DNA from: Chryseobacterium sp. E1
GTDB lineage: Bacteria > Bacteroidota > Bacteroidia > Flavobacteriales > Weeksellaceae
Direction: 5' to 3'
NCBI GenBank assembly: GCA_019203745.1
Contig: CP078104.1
Span: forward strand, 372,001 to 436,000
Length of the DNA stretch: 64,000 bases
Numbering within the stretch: the first letter of the stretch is position 1; every line of letters starts with the position of its first letter. Shown one piece after another: positions 19,539 to 30,213 of the stretch. The translations under genes were made by a program, and so were the position numbers. The notes below the pieces were generated by a model. It was not told the DNA's origin, searched no databases, and saw only the letters and a program-made list of their open reading frames with translations.

Positions 19539-19774
19539 TTTGAATGGTTTATATGAAAGACAATAAAAATTATCAAGATGGAAAAGCACACTGTAATCAA
19601 CAGAGACCAACCTAAAAACTTTTCTCTTACAGTATCCGCACTTCATTGTAAGATCAAAATATTCTGTTTTTTCAACAAAATTTGATGCAGGAATCCGGTT
19701 CTCAAATGTAAACAAATCACATTACTATCAGAAGAATAATTGAAGCTCTAAGTATCGATACTATTTTAAGAATT

Positions 19775-20410
19775 TTAAAATTTAAGTGTAGTCAGCTGAC
19801 CGAAGTCTTCTTTATCATATATGATTTCAATTTTACCGTTCTGCAGCACCGCTATTTTATCGCAGGTATGAAAAAGGGTTTCGATGATATGAGAACTTAC
19901 AATCACTATTTTATTCTCAGATTTCAACTGTCTGATGATATCGTACAGAATATGAACTCCTTCAAAATCTACTCCGTTGAAAGGCTCGTCCAGAATATTA
20001 ATCGGTTTATCCAGCATCAGCATTCCTATAAGAGCCAACTTTTTCTTCATTCCACTGGAATAATACTGCACATATTTTTTGAGCGGAAGGTTGAATTTTT
20101 GGATGATTTCTATGATTTCAGCTTCTTTTCCTGAAGTAAAATAGGCCAGATACTCTTCGCCTGTGATGTAAGGATAAAAATAATTTTCGGTTTCAAGATA
20201 AGAAATCATTTTCCGCTGTAAACGTTCATTTTTCCAGGTAATGTTTCCTGAGAATTTCAGACTTTGGTATAATGATTCAAATAAAGTGGTCTTCCCTGCT
20301 CCGTTTTTTCCGAGTACTCCCAATATACAGCCTTCTTCTATGGATAAATGAAGATCGTTTAATACTTTTTGGTTTTTAAATTCAACATTGATGTTTTTAA
20401 TCTCCAGCAT
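19775..20410 (-). CDS. ABC transporter ATP-binding protein
   Basis: An intact 211-residue ATPase: Walker A GKNGAGKTT (about residues 34-42), signature YSSGMKKK, Walker B INILDEP and the H-loop in VIVSSHI. The short single-domain form and the SSGMKK signature are typical of ABC-2-type exporters. It overlaps the end of the upstream membrane gene by 14 bp, so the two are translated together and form one transporter. The substrate is not predictable. Confidence 0.92.
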   Translation of the reverse strand: MLEIKNINVEFKNQKVLNDLHLSIEEGCILGVLGKNGAGKTTLFESLYQSLKFSGNITWKNERLQRKMISYLETENYFYPYITGEEYLAYFTSGKEAEIIEIIQKFNLPLKKYVQYYSSGMKKKLALIGMLMLDKPINILDEPFNGVDFEGVHILYDIIRQLKSENKIVIVSSHIIETLFHTCDKIAVLQNGKIEIIYDKEDFGQLTTLKF

Positions 20411-21308
20411 AGGTTCTGATATTTTGTTCAGCGTCTTTTATATTGTTTTTCAGCAGCAGTATGGCAGGAATAACGGTCATACTGCAAATGAAGTATTCAA
20501 AGTAAACGCCCATATTGTAATAATTGTTCTTTTCTTTATAGTGGTATTTTTTGTATTTTCTGGTGAGAATCAGTAAGAAATAAAGATTCATAAAAGCAAA
20601 ATAATACAGCACATACAGGCTTTCAGCCGGATTCAGGATCATAAACAGACAATAGGCAGGTAAAAGCAGTCCATTGAAAAATAATGAATTCCTTCTGAGC
20701 TTCTCTTTTAAAGTATATTTCCTGAAATACATCTCCAGCATTTCTTTATTTTCATTAGGTTCATAGATATGGGATACATAATCAAGGGCAAAAACTCCTG
20801 CAAGAATTAATGATGCCGGATGGTAGCAGGAAAGCAGAACAATCATCCATCCTAAAACTGCCATCCAGCTGTTTTTTCTAAAAAAGCTTTTCCATTCAAA
20901 CAAATCTTCAGGAATAAAGTTCCATTTCCAGGCTGGTAAAGTTACCGCACCGGGTGTCAGAAACCCTAATAAAGCGATCAGGAGAAAGGAACCTAATCCT
21001 GTTTTTTCAAATTGATAATGAATATTTCCAAACAGTAAAATACTGAAAATGCATGCCGCCTCAAGTACAATAACCCCTCTCCAGCTGCTGACAAAGACTT
21101 TTTTCAGAAAAGGAATATCTTTCCTTTCGTAATGAAACAGCAGTGTGAGTATAAAAAATAAGGGCGGGTAATAATAATTTTCCGGAAGCTTCATTAGTAT
21201 TAGAACAATGAAAATAAGTAGTGCCGGTATACTTGCCCTTGGGGTAAGGTTTAAGAGTCTGAAACTCTGGCTGACTCTGAATTTTAAATGATTGATTAGT
21301 TTTTTCAA
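20397..21308 (-). CDS. ABC-type membrane subunit, 303 aa
   Basis: An intact integral membrane protein with about eight hydrophobic segments (ASIPALLIFIVLILM, YYPPLFFILTLLFHY, VIVLEAACIFSILLFG, FLLIALLGFLTPGAVTL, MAVLGWMIVLLSCY, FFNGLLLPAYCLFMIL, VLYYFAFMNLYFLLIL). It has no recognised permease signature, but the 14-bp overlap with an ABC ATPase gene indicates that it is the membrane partner. Confidence 0.8.
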   Translation of the reverse strand: MKKLINHLKFRVSQSFRLLNLTPRASIPALLIFIVLILMKLPENYYYPPLFFILTLLFHYERKDIPFLKKVFVSSWRGVIVLEAACIFSILLFGNIHYQFEKTGLGSFLLIALLGFLTPGAVTLPAWKWNFIPEDLFEWKSFFRKNSWMAVLGWMIVLLSCYHPASLILAGVFALDYVSHIYEPNENKEMLEMYFRKYTLKEKLRRNSLFFNGLLLPAYCLFMILNPAESLYVLYYFAFMNLYFLLILTRKYKKYHYKEKNNYYNMGVYFEYFICSMTVIPAILLLKNNIKDAEQNIRTYAGD

Positions 21309-21610
21309 AAGGGGTCCTGATATTCTCTTCTACAATAATATGAATTTGCCAACTTATTCAGGAATAACCGGGTATTATTTAACTGTTTTTATGATATACA
21401 GCTGCGTTGTACTGTTATAACAGGTGAAATAGATCTTCAATCTTCCAAAATTTTAAAGAGAGGAGAATTGTCCCAATAATAAGCCTTATTTTTAATTAAA
21501 ATCTCTTCACAATATAGAAATATTCTATTTTTAAGCCACTAAAGTCCAATAGAATGTAAAGTAAATTTCATTCTTAATCCTTGAGCTTTCTATGCTTTCG
21601 AATTAAAAAA
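21309..21610. other. Intergenic region without a gene
   Basis: Upstream of the ABC operon and downstream of putP. AT-rich, with no supported coding frame; the ABC operon promoter should lie here, but no clean TAnnTTTG/TTTG pair was identified. Confidence 0.4.
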
Positions 21611-21647
21611 TAATAAACCCTCGCTCAACGGCAAGGGTTTGTTTTAT
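21611..21647 (-). terminator. Intrinsic terminator of putP
   Basis: AAACCCT (21615-21621) pairs with AGGGTTT (21634-21640). On the minus strand the stem is followed by ATTATTTTTT, fitting a terminator for the putP transcript ending at 21671. Confidence 0.75.
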
Positions 21648-21670
21648 CTCGGAGTGGTCGGAATATCAGT

Positions 21671-23167
21671 TTATTCCTGCATTATTTTTTCCATTTCATC
21701 AAATTCACTTTCAATCACTGAATCAGGTTTATAGGTTAACAGAGAAACAATAATATTGGTGATTAATGAAAGGGTAAATCCAGGATTATTTCATACCAGT
21801 CTTTCATCGGATGCTGAAGATATACCCATGCCAATACCGTTATTCCCCTACCAGCATTCCTGCAAAGCCACCCTGCCAGGTTGTTTTTTTCCATAACAGT
21901 GACAATAGAATCAGCGGACCGAATGCTGAACCAAAGCCTGCCCAGGCATTTCCTACTAGGTTAAGGATGCTGTCTTTAGGGTTCAGTGATAACAGAACAG
22001 CAATAACTGCAACTACCAAAACTGAAATTCTGCTGGCAGTCAGCAATTGTTTTGGGGTTGCTTTTTTATTCAGAAAAGCTTTATAAATATCTTCGGTTAA
22101 TGAACTTGAAGTTACCAGTAACTGGGAAGAAATAGTACTCATCACCGCAGCCAGAATCGCCGTAAGAAGGAAACCTGCAATAAACGGATGAAATAAAATA
22201 CGGGAGAAATAAATGAAAATAGTTTCGGCTTCAGTTTTGGAACCATCAAACTTCAGCATAGTTTCCATATCAAATTTCTGCAGGTACGCAATTCCTACCA
22301 GGCCAATTGCCAATGCTCCGGCAACTGTAAAGATCATCCAGGTAATCCCGATTCTTCTTGCTTTAACCAGGTCTTTAGGTTTATCAATTGCCATAAAACG
22401 TACCAGAATATGGGGCTGCCCGCAGTATCCTAAGCCCCAGGCCAGTAAAGAGACAATACTTACGGTTGTTGTTCCTCTGAACAGGTCCAGGTATTTAGGA
22501 TCCTTAGCTTCAATCAATGAAAAGGTCTCCCCTACACTTCCGATCTGGGTAATCGCTACAATCGGAACAATCACCAGCGCCAACACCATAATGGTCCCCT
22601 GTACAAAATCGGTAAGGCTTACCGCCAGGAATCCGCCTAAAAAGGTATACAATACCACTACGAGGCTTGTCAGAAGCAAACCAAGTGTATAATCCATTCC
22701 GAAAGCCGATTCAAACAACTTTCCTCCGGACACCATTCCGGCAGAGGTATACAGCGTGAAGAATACCAGGATAAAAATAGAGATGACGTAATTTTTAGCA
22801 GGTGATTTTTATTTTTAAACCTGTTTTCAAAAAATACGGGTAATGTAATGGCATTCTGTGCGACTTCGGTATAGATCCTTAGCCTTGGTGCCACAATAAT
22901 ATAATTGAGATAGGCTCCAATCGTTAAACCTATAGCGATCCACGAACTTGAAATCCCGGTCAGATACATGGCTCCCGGAACTCCCATCAGCAGCCATCCG
23001 CTCATATCGGCAGCACCGGCAGACAATGCTGTAACTGCAGCACCCATTTTCCGCCCGCCTATTAAAAATTCTTCTGAATTACTTGTTGATTTTCTATAAG
23101 AATATATGCCTATACCTATCATCAGCAACAGGTACAGTCCCACAGAAACCGCTTCATATACTTGCAT
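21671..23167 (-). CDS. putP: Sodium/proline symporter PutP (frame-broken)
   Basis: A sodium:solute symporter (SSS family) of about 498 residues, matching the size of PutP. The start at 23167 gives MQVYEAVSVGLYLLLMIGIG; early landmarks are EEFLIGGRKMGAAVTALSAG, ADMSGWLLMGVPGAMYLTG and QNAITLPVFFENRFK. Then come KLFESAFGMDY, GYCGQPHILVRFMAI, ILAAVMSTISSQLLV and GSAFGPLILLSLLWK, all PutP-like. The GGR motif and SA-x-D/S-SGW region of the Na+ and proline site are present. Frame changes near 22805, 22700 and 21840 restore a C-terminus ending EFDEMEKIMQE. It would import proline with Na+ across the inner membrane. Confidence 0.92.
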
Positions 23168-23283
23168 ATCATTTTTTTATGAAGCCGAATATAACCATTT
23201 TCCAGATGAGTCACAAAAATTGAAAACCCTACCTGGCTATAGCAACGTCAAACACAACCATAAAAAGTAGAAAAATTATAAAT

Positions 23284-23327
23284 TATGTAACTATGTGGTT
23301 TAATATTTTTAACCACATAGCTACATA
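23284..23327 (-). terminator. Long hairpin between the M1 peptidase gene and putP
   Basis: A 17-bp stem with one mismatch (23284-23300 with 23311-23327) around TAATATTTTT. It lies downstream of the M1 peptidase stop (23408) and upstream of putP, and is followed on the minus strand by a loose T/A tract. Confidence 0.5.
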
Positions 23328-23407
23328 GTTATTTCAATTTTTCCTAAAATAAAGATTCTGATTTAAATCTAAATTTCAGGATTGTCGCTGATTTCTACAC
23401 AACTGTT

Positions 23408-25965
23408 TTATTTTATCAATATCTGAGCTCTCTTCAGGTTATCGGTTGCCTGTAGTATTTTATTTTTAAGAATGGGATTGTAATCCGGATTTTTCATAAG
23501 GAACTGATTGACTGCTTCCAGGGCTTTCGGATCCTGATAATTTCCGAATGTGGACCGAAGCCAGTTGTCCGGGAAAAAGATTGCTCCTGTTTTCTGGATT
23601 TCCTGTAATAATTCTAAACTTTCCGGAAGGTAATGTATAGAAGTCTGCTGCCTCAGCGGATGGTGTAAATATCCCAAAGCAGCTCCCACAGCGGACTCAT
23701 TAGCCCTGTTCTCTCTCTGTATCAAACCATTAAAGAACTCATCACGGGTTTTCTGATCTGATGAAGCTGCTTTCATAATGATCTTAAAGATTGATCCTGT
23801 CCGTATTCGTAATTCTGTCAAGCTGTTTCTGTAACATATCTTTATTATCCTTATTACGCAATGATAAAGCAAGAGCAAGATTGGTGAAATCTTCATCATT
23901 CAGGGAAACATCCTGAGGCGTTGTTTTTGATTCCCAGATCTTGTACAGATTATTGTATGCCTGCTGGGACTGAAAAATTCCCTGATAACAGTCAAACAGA
24001 ATTTTCTTATTATTCTTTGCAGTTTGGATTTGTAATGCCTGCCATACGGTATTTTCTAAATCTTCAGATATTTTCAGTCTTTTACTTTCCGGTAAAAACT
24101 CCCAATAGATTGTGGAAATATAACCGGCTATGAGACGAATATTCAGTTCTGTGGCTTCTTTTTGCAGCTGTTCCGCAAAAAAGTGCAATGCTTCTTCCGG
24201 TGTTGCCGACCTTCTTCCCAACATATTTTCATATATCGAAATATAGGCACTCGCACGGTTTACAGGATCTTTGATCAATGAAAAGTTTGACATGGCCGTT
24301 TTATCAATGGCAAATACGCCATATCCGATCCCCGAAGAATTCTGCAAAATAAAAAGAGGTTTCGCTTTTCCTTTCAGTTCAGGAAGTTCTTTCTGCATTC
24401 CAGACAACTTTACGTCTATTTTTTCAACATTGTCGGGATAAAATAAGCAGATCTGAAATTCCTGCGGCCAGTTTTTTTGTTCTTTTCCATATTCCGGATG
24501 CTGGGAAACTGTAAAATTTTCGATTTTATCTCCTTTATACTTCACTTTATATTCTACCACAGGTCTTCCCGGGTCATTGACCCATACTTTATTCCAGCTT
24601 TGGAGGTCTTCTTCGGTACGGCGGTCCAGAATATCAATAAGATCCGGCCAGGTGGCGTTACTGAAGGCATATTTTTAAGATATTCCTCTATTCCCTTTCT
24701 GAAATTCTCCTCTCCGGTCAGTAATTCCAGCTGACGCATCATAATAGGTGCTTTGCTGTAAATAATTGGTCCATACATCATACCTGCATTTTGCAGATTA
24801 TCCAGTACCTGTCTGATCGGATTAGCTCCCAGGGTACGGTCTACAGAATAGGCGGCAGGAAAGTGTGTGGTAAGAAACTTAAGGTCATAAACACTTTTAT
24901 CCGAAGCCGCTCCTGTACTTTTATCTGCCATAAAGTTGGCAAAAACTTCCTTCATCCAGACATCATTAAACCAATCCATGGTAACCATATCCCCGAACCA
25001 GAGATGGGCCACTTCATGCGCTATAAGATTGGAACGGTTGTTAAGCTGATTCTGGGTAGCATTCTTATCCAGAAATAAGGTGGAGTTCTGAAACAGGATT
25101 GCTCCCGGATGTTCCATTCCGCCAAACTGAAAATCCGGTACGGCTACCATTCCATGCTTTTGAAAGGGATGCGGAATCCCGGTCCATTTTTCAAAATAAT
25201 CAAGAGAATTCCTGTACAACGTAAAAATGGAATCCATGCTGTTTTTGATCTTTGCAGAATCTGTTTCACGGTATAAAATTCTTGAACTGCTTGTCAATTT
25301 TGTCGGCAAAAACTTTAAAATCTCCGGCTGCAAAGGAAAATAAATAGGTAGGGATTAAATCTGATGTTTCAAAATAAAGGGTTTTTGTTCCTTTCTGTTG
25401 CCGGGTTTCTTTAAGTTTTCCATTGGCAATGGCGTTCCATTTCTCAGGAATCGTTAAGGTTAAAGAATAGTTGGCTTTCAGGTTGGGCTGATCAAAACAC
25501 GGGAACATCGTCCGGGCACGGTCGGAACGAATAAAGTATACAGATAGCCTTCCCTTCTGTTCAGAGCTCCATTTCCTGCAAGAAAGGTAAAATGAACCTG
25601 ATTCAATCCTGATTTCAGGTATTGGGCATCAATGATGATATGTTCATTTTTAAATACAGGCTTTGTTACCTGCCCGTTTACAGTCACTGATACCATTGAA
25701 GCGGCCTCTTCTTTGAAATCGATCAGTAATGGCGCCTCATTTTGTTTTTTATAATTGAAAGACAGGATTTCCGTTCCTGAGATCCTTTTGATTTACTTTC
25801 AGGAATCTTCAGATCGAGCTGGTATTTGATATCGCTTAGTAAGCTTTTTCTAAACTGAGCCAATTCATAAGAAACCCCGGATTCCAGTTTGGGTAGTGAT
25901 TTCATCTGTGCAATGTACCCACTGCTGAGAAGAGCAAAAGATAATGCGAGTAAACCTGTTTTCAT
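23408..25965 (-). CDS. M1 family aminopeptidase, secreted (frame-broken)
   Basis: The ATG at 25965 opens a signal peptide (MKTGLLALSFALLSSGYIAQ). Pieces in several frames are collinear with M1 peptidases: MFPCFDQPNLKANYSL, FGGMEHPGAI (the GxMEN substrate motif, here with His), IAHEVAHLWFGD (HExxH zinc ligands) and WMKEVFANFMAD with the third ligand Glu. The C-terminal helical domain runs to KRAQILIK. It would cleave N-terminal residues from peptides in the periplasm or outside. At least five frame breaks occur (near 25770, 25500, 25300, 24670, 24560, 23800). The total (~853 codons) is normal. GGMEH in place of GAMEN occurs in the M1 subgroup of Bacteroidota as far as I recall. Confidence 0.9.
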
Positions 25966-26088
25966 AGATCAAATATAAGAATAGAATCGGAATTCTACAC
26001 TGATTGTTACCTTTGAAAACTCTTTAAATTCACTTTAAAAGCTCGTAACAGCAAATGGCACGATGCTTAAAACAATTTGCCTAATAAA

Positions 26089-27388
26089 TTACTGAGACTT
26101 TGTTTTAAATTTCACAATGAATTTTTCATCTTTCATCGGATAGCCGTCCTTAGACTCAAAAGTTTTATTGGTGAGAACAAATTCATACTCCTTACCGGGT
26201 TTCAGATCCATTGACAGGACCAGGGTCTTATCATTATTCTCCAAACCAATTATTTTCGTAATGGGGAAGTTCTCTTTTCCTTTGTCTGAAAGGCTTATAG
26301 AATATTTATTCGGGATGATTTCTTTTGAAAAAGTGATTTTGATCTCTTTGGTATCCGGATTTATATTGACAGCTCCGTTTTCAGGATCTGTTTTTACCAC
26401 AGTAAGCAAATTGTCATTGTATTCCTTGATCAGCTTTACCTTATCTATCTTTTCTTTGAAAAATCTGGATTTCTTCAGGAAGTCCTCTACTGCTTTTTCA
26501 TCACTATAATTCAGCTCAATAATATCTTTTACTGCCTGTTTTTATCTTTTGCATTCTGGTAATAGGATTTACAGATCTCATACCCTATATAATATCCCAA
26601 CTCTGCACTTTCACCTTTTTTTCCTGCCATTATTCATCCAGTTTGAAAGCCTGTCGGTAAACATTTCTTTTTTAAACTGATCTTTGACCTGGGCTGCATG
26701 CGCATTCCCGTAAGTCAGATATTTTGTCTGCAAAGGTTTCCGGATGGCCAGTTCAGCAATAAAATCACAGGAACCTTCTTTAATGAAGATCCCAAAACGG
26801 TTTTGCTATATCCGGTCTGCTGGGTATGGATATATTCATGAATGTTTAATGATACAATATTGTCTAAAGACTGTGCTGCAAAAGATTTTTCAACCAGTCA
26901 TCCTTAAATTCGGAAGTATCTGTAGCGGGAGTTCCTGTTCCGATTTCGGCTCCTACCAATACCATATTCTCAACTGTAGTTCCTCCCGCTCCAAGTGCTC
27001 CTATTGTGAAGTACATCCCGGCTTCTTTCAGTTCAGGATAGATTTGCTTTAATTGTCCCACAGCATTATTGAGTGCTTCATTCCTCTGTTTTATAGTCAG
27101 TGTGTTGGGTCTTACCGAATTCCAGAATTTAGGGTATTCATCAATCAGTTTTACATAAGCGGAATCATTATAATCTCTGGCTTTCATAAATGCTTTAAGC
27201 CCTTTGGTTCCTTTGCTGATGTAAAGTTCATTGATCAGATTGAGCTTTTTAGAAAAATCATCAGTCTTTTTGATTTGGTCATAGGCATTCCAGAAGTTGT
27301 CTATATCAGAAGTAAAAATTGTATTTGAATTTTGAGCGGAAATCCCTGCAAATACAAGGGATAATATAATGGTAAGGCTACGTTTCAT
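26089..27388 (-). CDS. Secreted HExxH protein with C-terminal Ig-like domain (frame-broken)
   Basis: I chose the ATG at 27388 (MKRSLTIILSLVFAGISAQ), a clear signal peptide. An alpha-helical region follows (FWNAYDQIKKTDDFSKKLNLINELY, LTIKQRNEALNNAVGQL), then TIGALGAGGTTVENMVLVGAE and, after frame correction, IHEYIHTQQTGYSKTVLG with HExxH, and a Glu in EGSCDFIAELA; this looks like a DUF2268-type peptidase. The C-terminal 100 residues (TDPENGAVNINPDTKEIKI, DLKPGKEYEFVLTN) form an Ig-like domain of the Big_5 type. Frame breaks lie near 26885, 26780, 26620 and 26540. Proteolytic function is inferred from the motif. Confidence 0.75.
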
Positions 27389-27652
27389 GATTGTTTTTAA
27401 CTTGGCAAGTATACATATAATTATCATATTTCACAACTGTTCTTTCCTATGCAGAGCCTGTTATTTTTAGTAAAACATATTCCTTTTTAATGATTATATT
27501 AAAACATTCATTCTCGTAAAAAGCCAATGAATATATAGCAGTTTAATATATAGTTCGTAAAATCTATTTATTTATATCAATTCCAAATAATTTAAATCCT
27601 TCTCATCAATTTTCACAAATATTTAATACTTTAGCATAATAATTTGAAAAGA

Positions 27653-28534
27653 ATGGGAATACTCCTTAAACCTATTGATATTGTAGATGACATTTCGCAA
27701 GAAGATTTTCGTGAAAAGTATCTAAAGCCATGCAAGCCAGTGGTAATCAGAAATATGGCAAGAAACTGGCCTGCGTATCAAAAATGGACAATGGAGTACA
27801 TGAAAGAGGTGGTGGGAGATGTAGAAGTACCTTTATATGACAGTGCCAAGGCTGATCCTGCAGCTCCTATCAATACTCCGACAACCAAAATGAAGTTCAG
27901 CGAGTACGTAGATCTTATTCAGAGAGAGCCTACAGACCTCAGAATTTTTTTCTTTGATCCTATTAAATTTGCCCCTAAATTACTGGACGACTATGTTCCG
28001 CCAAAAAACCTGATGGGAGGCTTTTTAGACAAATACCCAAGTATGTTTTTCGGAGGTAAAGGTTCAGTAACGTTCCTGCATTATGATATTGACATGCCTC
28101 ATATTTTCCATACTCATTTTAATGGCAGAAAACACGTTCTTCTGTTTGAATATAAATGGAAAACCCGTCTGTATAAGCTTCCTTATGCAACTTATGCACT
28201 GGAGGACTATGATATTGCCAATCCGGATTTTGAAAAATTCCCGGCACTGGATGGTATTGAGGGCATTGAATGTTTCCTGGAACATGGGGATACCTTGTTT
28301 ATGCCAACCGGCTGGTGGCACTGGATGAAATATCTGGATGGTTCATTCTCCATTTCTCTGCGTGCCTGGGACAAAAGCTGGGCTGTAAAAGCACATTCCC
28401 TCTGGAATCTCGCCATTCAGCGTAATTTTGATAATTTCATGAAAGGAAGGTATAAAAAGAGATACATGGACTGGAAGGAAAGAAAAGCTGTTGAAAAAGC
28501 CAATATTGCCCTAAAGAAAGGACTTCCAAAATAA
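27653..28534 (+). CDS. Cupin-like / JmjC-domain protein
   Basis: An intact 293-residue protein from the ATG at 27653 (MGILLKPIDIVDDISQEDF). KPCKPVVIRNMARNWPAY is the usual N-terminal block of cupin_8/JmjC hydroxylases. The Fe(II) site is visible as H-x-D in FLHYDIDMPHIF and the distal His in MPTGWWHWMKYL; a Lys in GRKHVLLFEYKWK could hold 2-oxoglutarate. It would hydroxylate a protein or small molecule in the cytosol. A strong terminator follows at 28556. Confidence 0.88.
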   Translation: MGILLKPIDIVDDISQEDFREKYLKPCKPVVIRNMARNWPAYQKWTMEYMKEVVGDVEVPLYDSAKADPAAPINTPTTKMKFSEYVDLIQREPTDLRIFFFDPIKFAPKLLDDYVPPKNLMGGFLDKYPSMFFGGKGSVTFLHYDIDMPHIFHTHFNGRKHVLLFEYKWKTRLYKLPYATYALEDYDIANPDFEKFPALDGIEGIECFLEHGDTLFMPTGWWHWMKYLDGSFSISLRAWDKSWAVKAHSLWNLAIQRNFDNFMKGRYKKRYMDWKERKAVEKANIALKKGLPK

Positions 28535-28555
28535 TAAGAAACACCAAAATATTTG

Positions 28556-28590
28556 AATCAGGATAGATCATCTCTATTCTGATTTTTTTA
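28556..28590 (+). terminator. Intrinsic terminator after the cupin gene
   Basis: A 12-bp stem with one wobble pair (28556-28567 with 28573-28584), loop TCATC, followed by a T-run to 28589. Confidence 0.88.
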
Positions 28591-28684
28591 TGTGGTACTT
28601 TCTAATATTCGTACACTAAATTTTGAAATACTATCTGAAATTTCTTTAAATTGCGCATTGAACCCGTTCCCTAATACTCTGTAT

Positions 28685-29406
28685 ATGTTCGAAAAACTGA
28701 TAGACAGCTTCGAAAAGCTTTGCCTGCAGATTATCATTGAGATTCTTCTGGTTCCTGTGACTGTTTTCAAGTTGTTTCAGGCTCCTCACCGCTGCTATGA
28801 TCTCTCTGTGCACGAAATGGAAAAGGAAGAAACGGAACGCTTTCATGATTACCTGTCTCCCATCAAGCTTTCTGTTTATACATCGGTCATTGTTTCCGTT
28901 CTTCTTATGGACTATAGCGGGGAAGAAAACTTTATTTCCAGGATCAAGGGGCTGAGTATGGTAGAAAAAGCTTTATTTATATTCCTGATGAATAATTTTA
29001 CCGCTGTTGTCTTCAGTATGGTATTATTATGGTACAAAAAAGAGAAGATCAATTCACCAACATTCCGAACATTACTGTTCTCATTTATCTATACTACCGT
29101 ATACACTTCCACTCCATTTTTATACTGATCATTTCCACCATGTTTCTGGGGCAGACCATGAATGTACAGTCCTATCTGCACCACCTTGAAAAGGTTTCGG
29201 CTTCAGAAAATTACAGTTCCAGAGATTTGATCTTCTTCATCGTTCTCGCCGTCTTCTTTATCATTAGCACTATCGGTCTGGTAAAATTATTTAAGGCTCT
29301 GCATTATATCCTGAAAGAAAATTTCCGGTACCATCCGTATGTTGTATGGTTCTTTACGTTATTGTTTTTCCTTATACAGCTTTATTACGCAAGAGGCTTT
29401 ATATAA
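28685..29406 (+). CDS. Integral membrane protein, unknown function (one frame break)
   Basis: I use the ATG at 28685 (MFEKLIDSFEKLCLQIIIE). The product has about five hydrophobic segments: IEILLVPVTVFKLF, VYTSVIVSVLLM, NNFTAVVFSMVLLWY, HSIFILIISTMFL, IFFIVLAVFFIISTIGLV and VVWFFTLLFFLIQLYY. The RCYDLSVHE motif and length (~240 residues) are like the DUF3667-type yip/FAR membrane proteins of flavobacteria, but I cannot confirm the family. One base is lost near 29090. Confidence 0.7.
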
Positions 29407-29577
29407 TCAATATGATCTCCTTCGGTCTTGATTCTGTTTTCTCATTTTAAAACCGATCAGATAAGAATAATTCCGGCCGGGAATACCTCCTGTTATGATA
29501 GTAAAAAACCTGTCATAATTATTATACATCATTTTATCTTACAGTAATAAAATATTATTTTTAAGATTTTATTAACA

Positions 29578-29593
29578 AACATACCAGTCTGTT
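29578..29593. promoter_or_regulatory. Palindromic operator AACAnAC-N2-GTnTGTT upstream of the TetR gene
   Basis: AACATACCAGTCTGTT is an imperfect 16-bp palindrome located 36 bp before the ATG of the TetR-family gene and just upstream of its -7 box, where the -33 contact would be. Such sites are typical autoregulatory TetR operators. Confidence 0.55.
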
Positions 29594-29604
29594 CATATTT
29601 TATT

Positions 29605-29612
29605 TACATTTG
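29605..29612 (+). promoter_or_regulatory. Candidate -7 element (TACATTTG) of the TetR gene
   Basis: TACATTTG matches TAnnTTTG and ends 17 bp before the ATG at 29629. Confidence 0.45.
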
Positions 29613-29628
29613 TAAAAAACATTTGCCC

Positions 29629-30160
29629 ATGCGTAAGCCTCGTGAAAGAATATTAAGTACCGCCATGGTCCTGTTTCACAGACAGGGTTATAACAGTACC
29701 GGCATCAATCAGATCATTGAAGATGCTGAAGTATCGAAAGCAAGTTTTTACCAGCACTTTAAGTCAAAGGATGATCTGTGTATGAAATTTCTTGACAGAA
29801 GATACGCTTATTGGGTATCTGAGCTGGAAAGTTTTACCTCTGGAGCACAGACCCTTGAGGAAAAATTCCTTAAATCATTCGATTTTCTGATCTATATGAA
29901 TGAAAAGGAAGATTTCAGGGGATGCAGTTTTCTGAATATATTATCTGAAATACCAGGAGAAAAAACAGAAATTCACAATGTGATCCGGAATCATAAAAAA
30001 ACATTGAGGATGCCTTTATGCAGGATCTCAAAGACCCTTTTTATCAGATCATATTTATCTTCTCTTTGAAAGCTGCATATTAACCAGCCAGCTTTACCGG
30101 TCCAATGAATTAATCGAAACCTCTAAAACAATCGTAAAAAATCTACTCTTAACTTCTTAA
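29629..30160 (+). CDS. TetR/AcrR family transcriptional regulator (frame-broken)
   Basis: The N-terminus (ATG at 29629, MRKPRERILSTAMVLFHRQGY) and HTH (TGINQIIEDAEVSKASFYQHFKSKDD) are classical TetR. The ligand-binding part includes GCSFLNILSEIPGEKTEIHNVI. Frame changes near 30008 and 30055 restore AFMQDLKDPF and a C-terminus LIETSKTIVKNLLLTS, ending at 30160. The length (~178 residues) suits the TetR_C_33-type subgroup. It is a probable repressor of itself via the palindrome at 29578; other targets are not evident. Confidence 0.88.
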
Positions 30161-30213
30161 CACTAAGGAAGAGTTTAATATACCCGAATAAAAAAAAAGC
30201 AATCAAAAAAACT

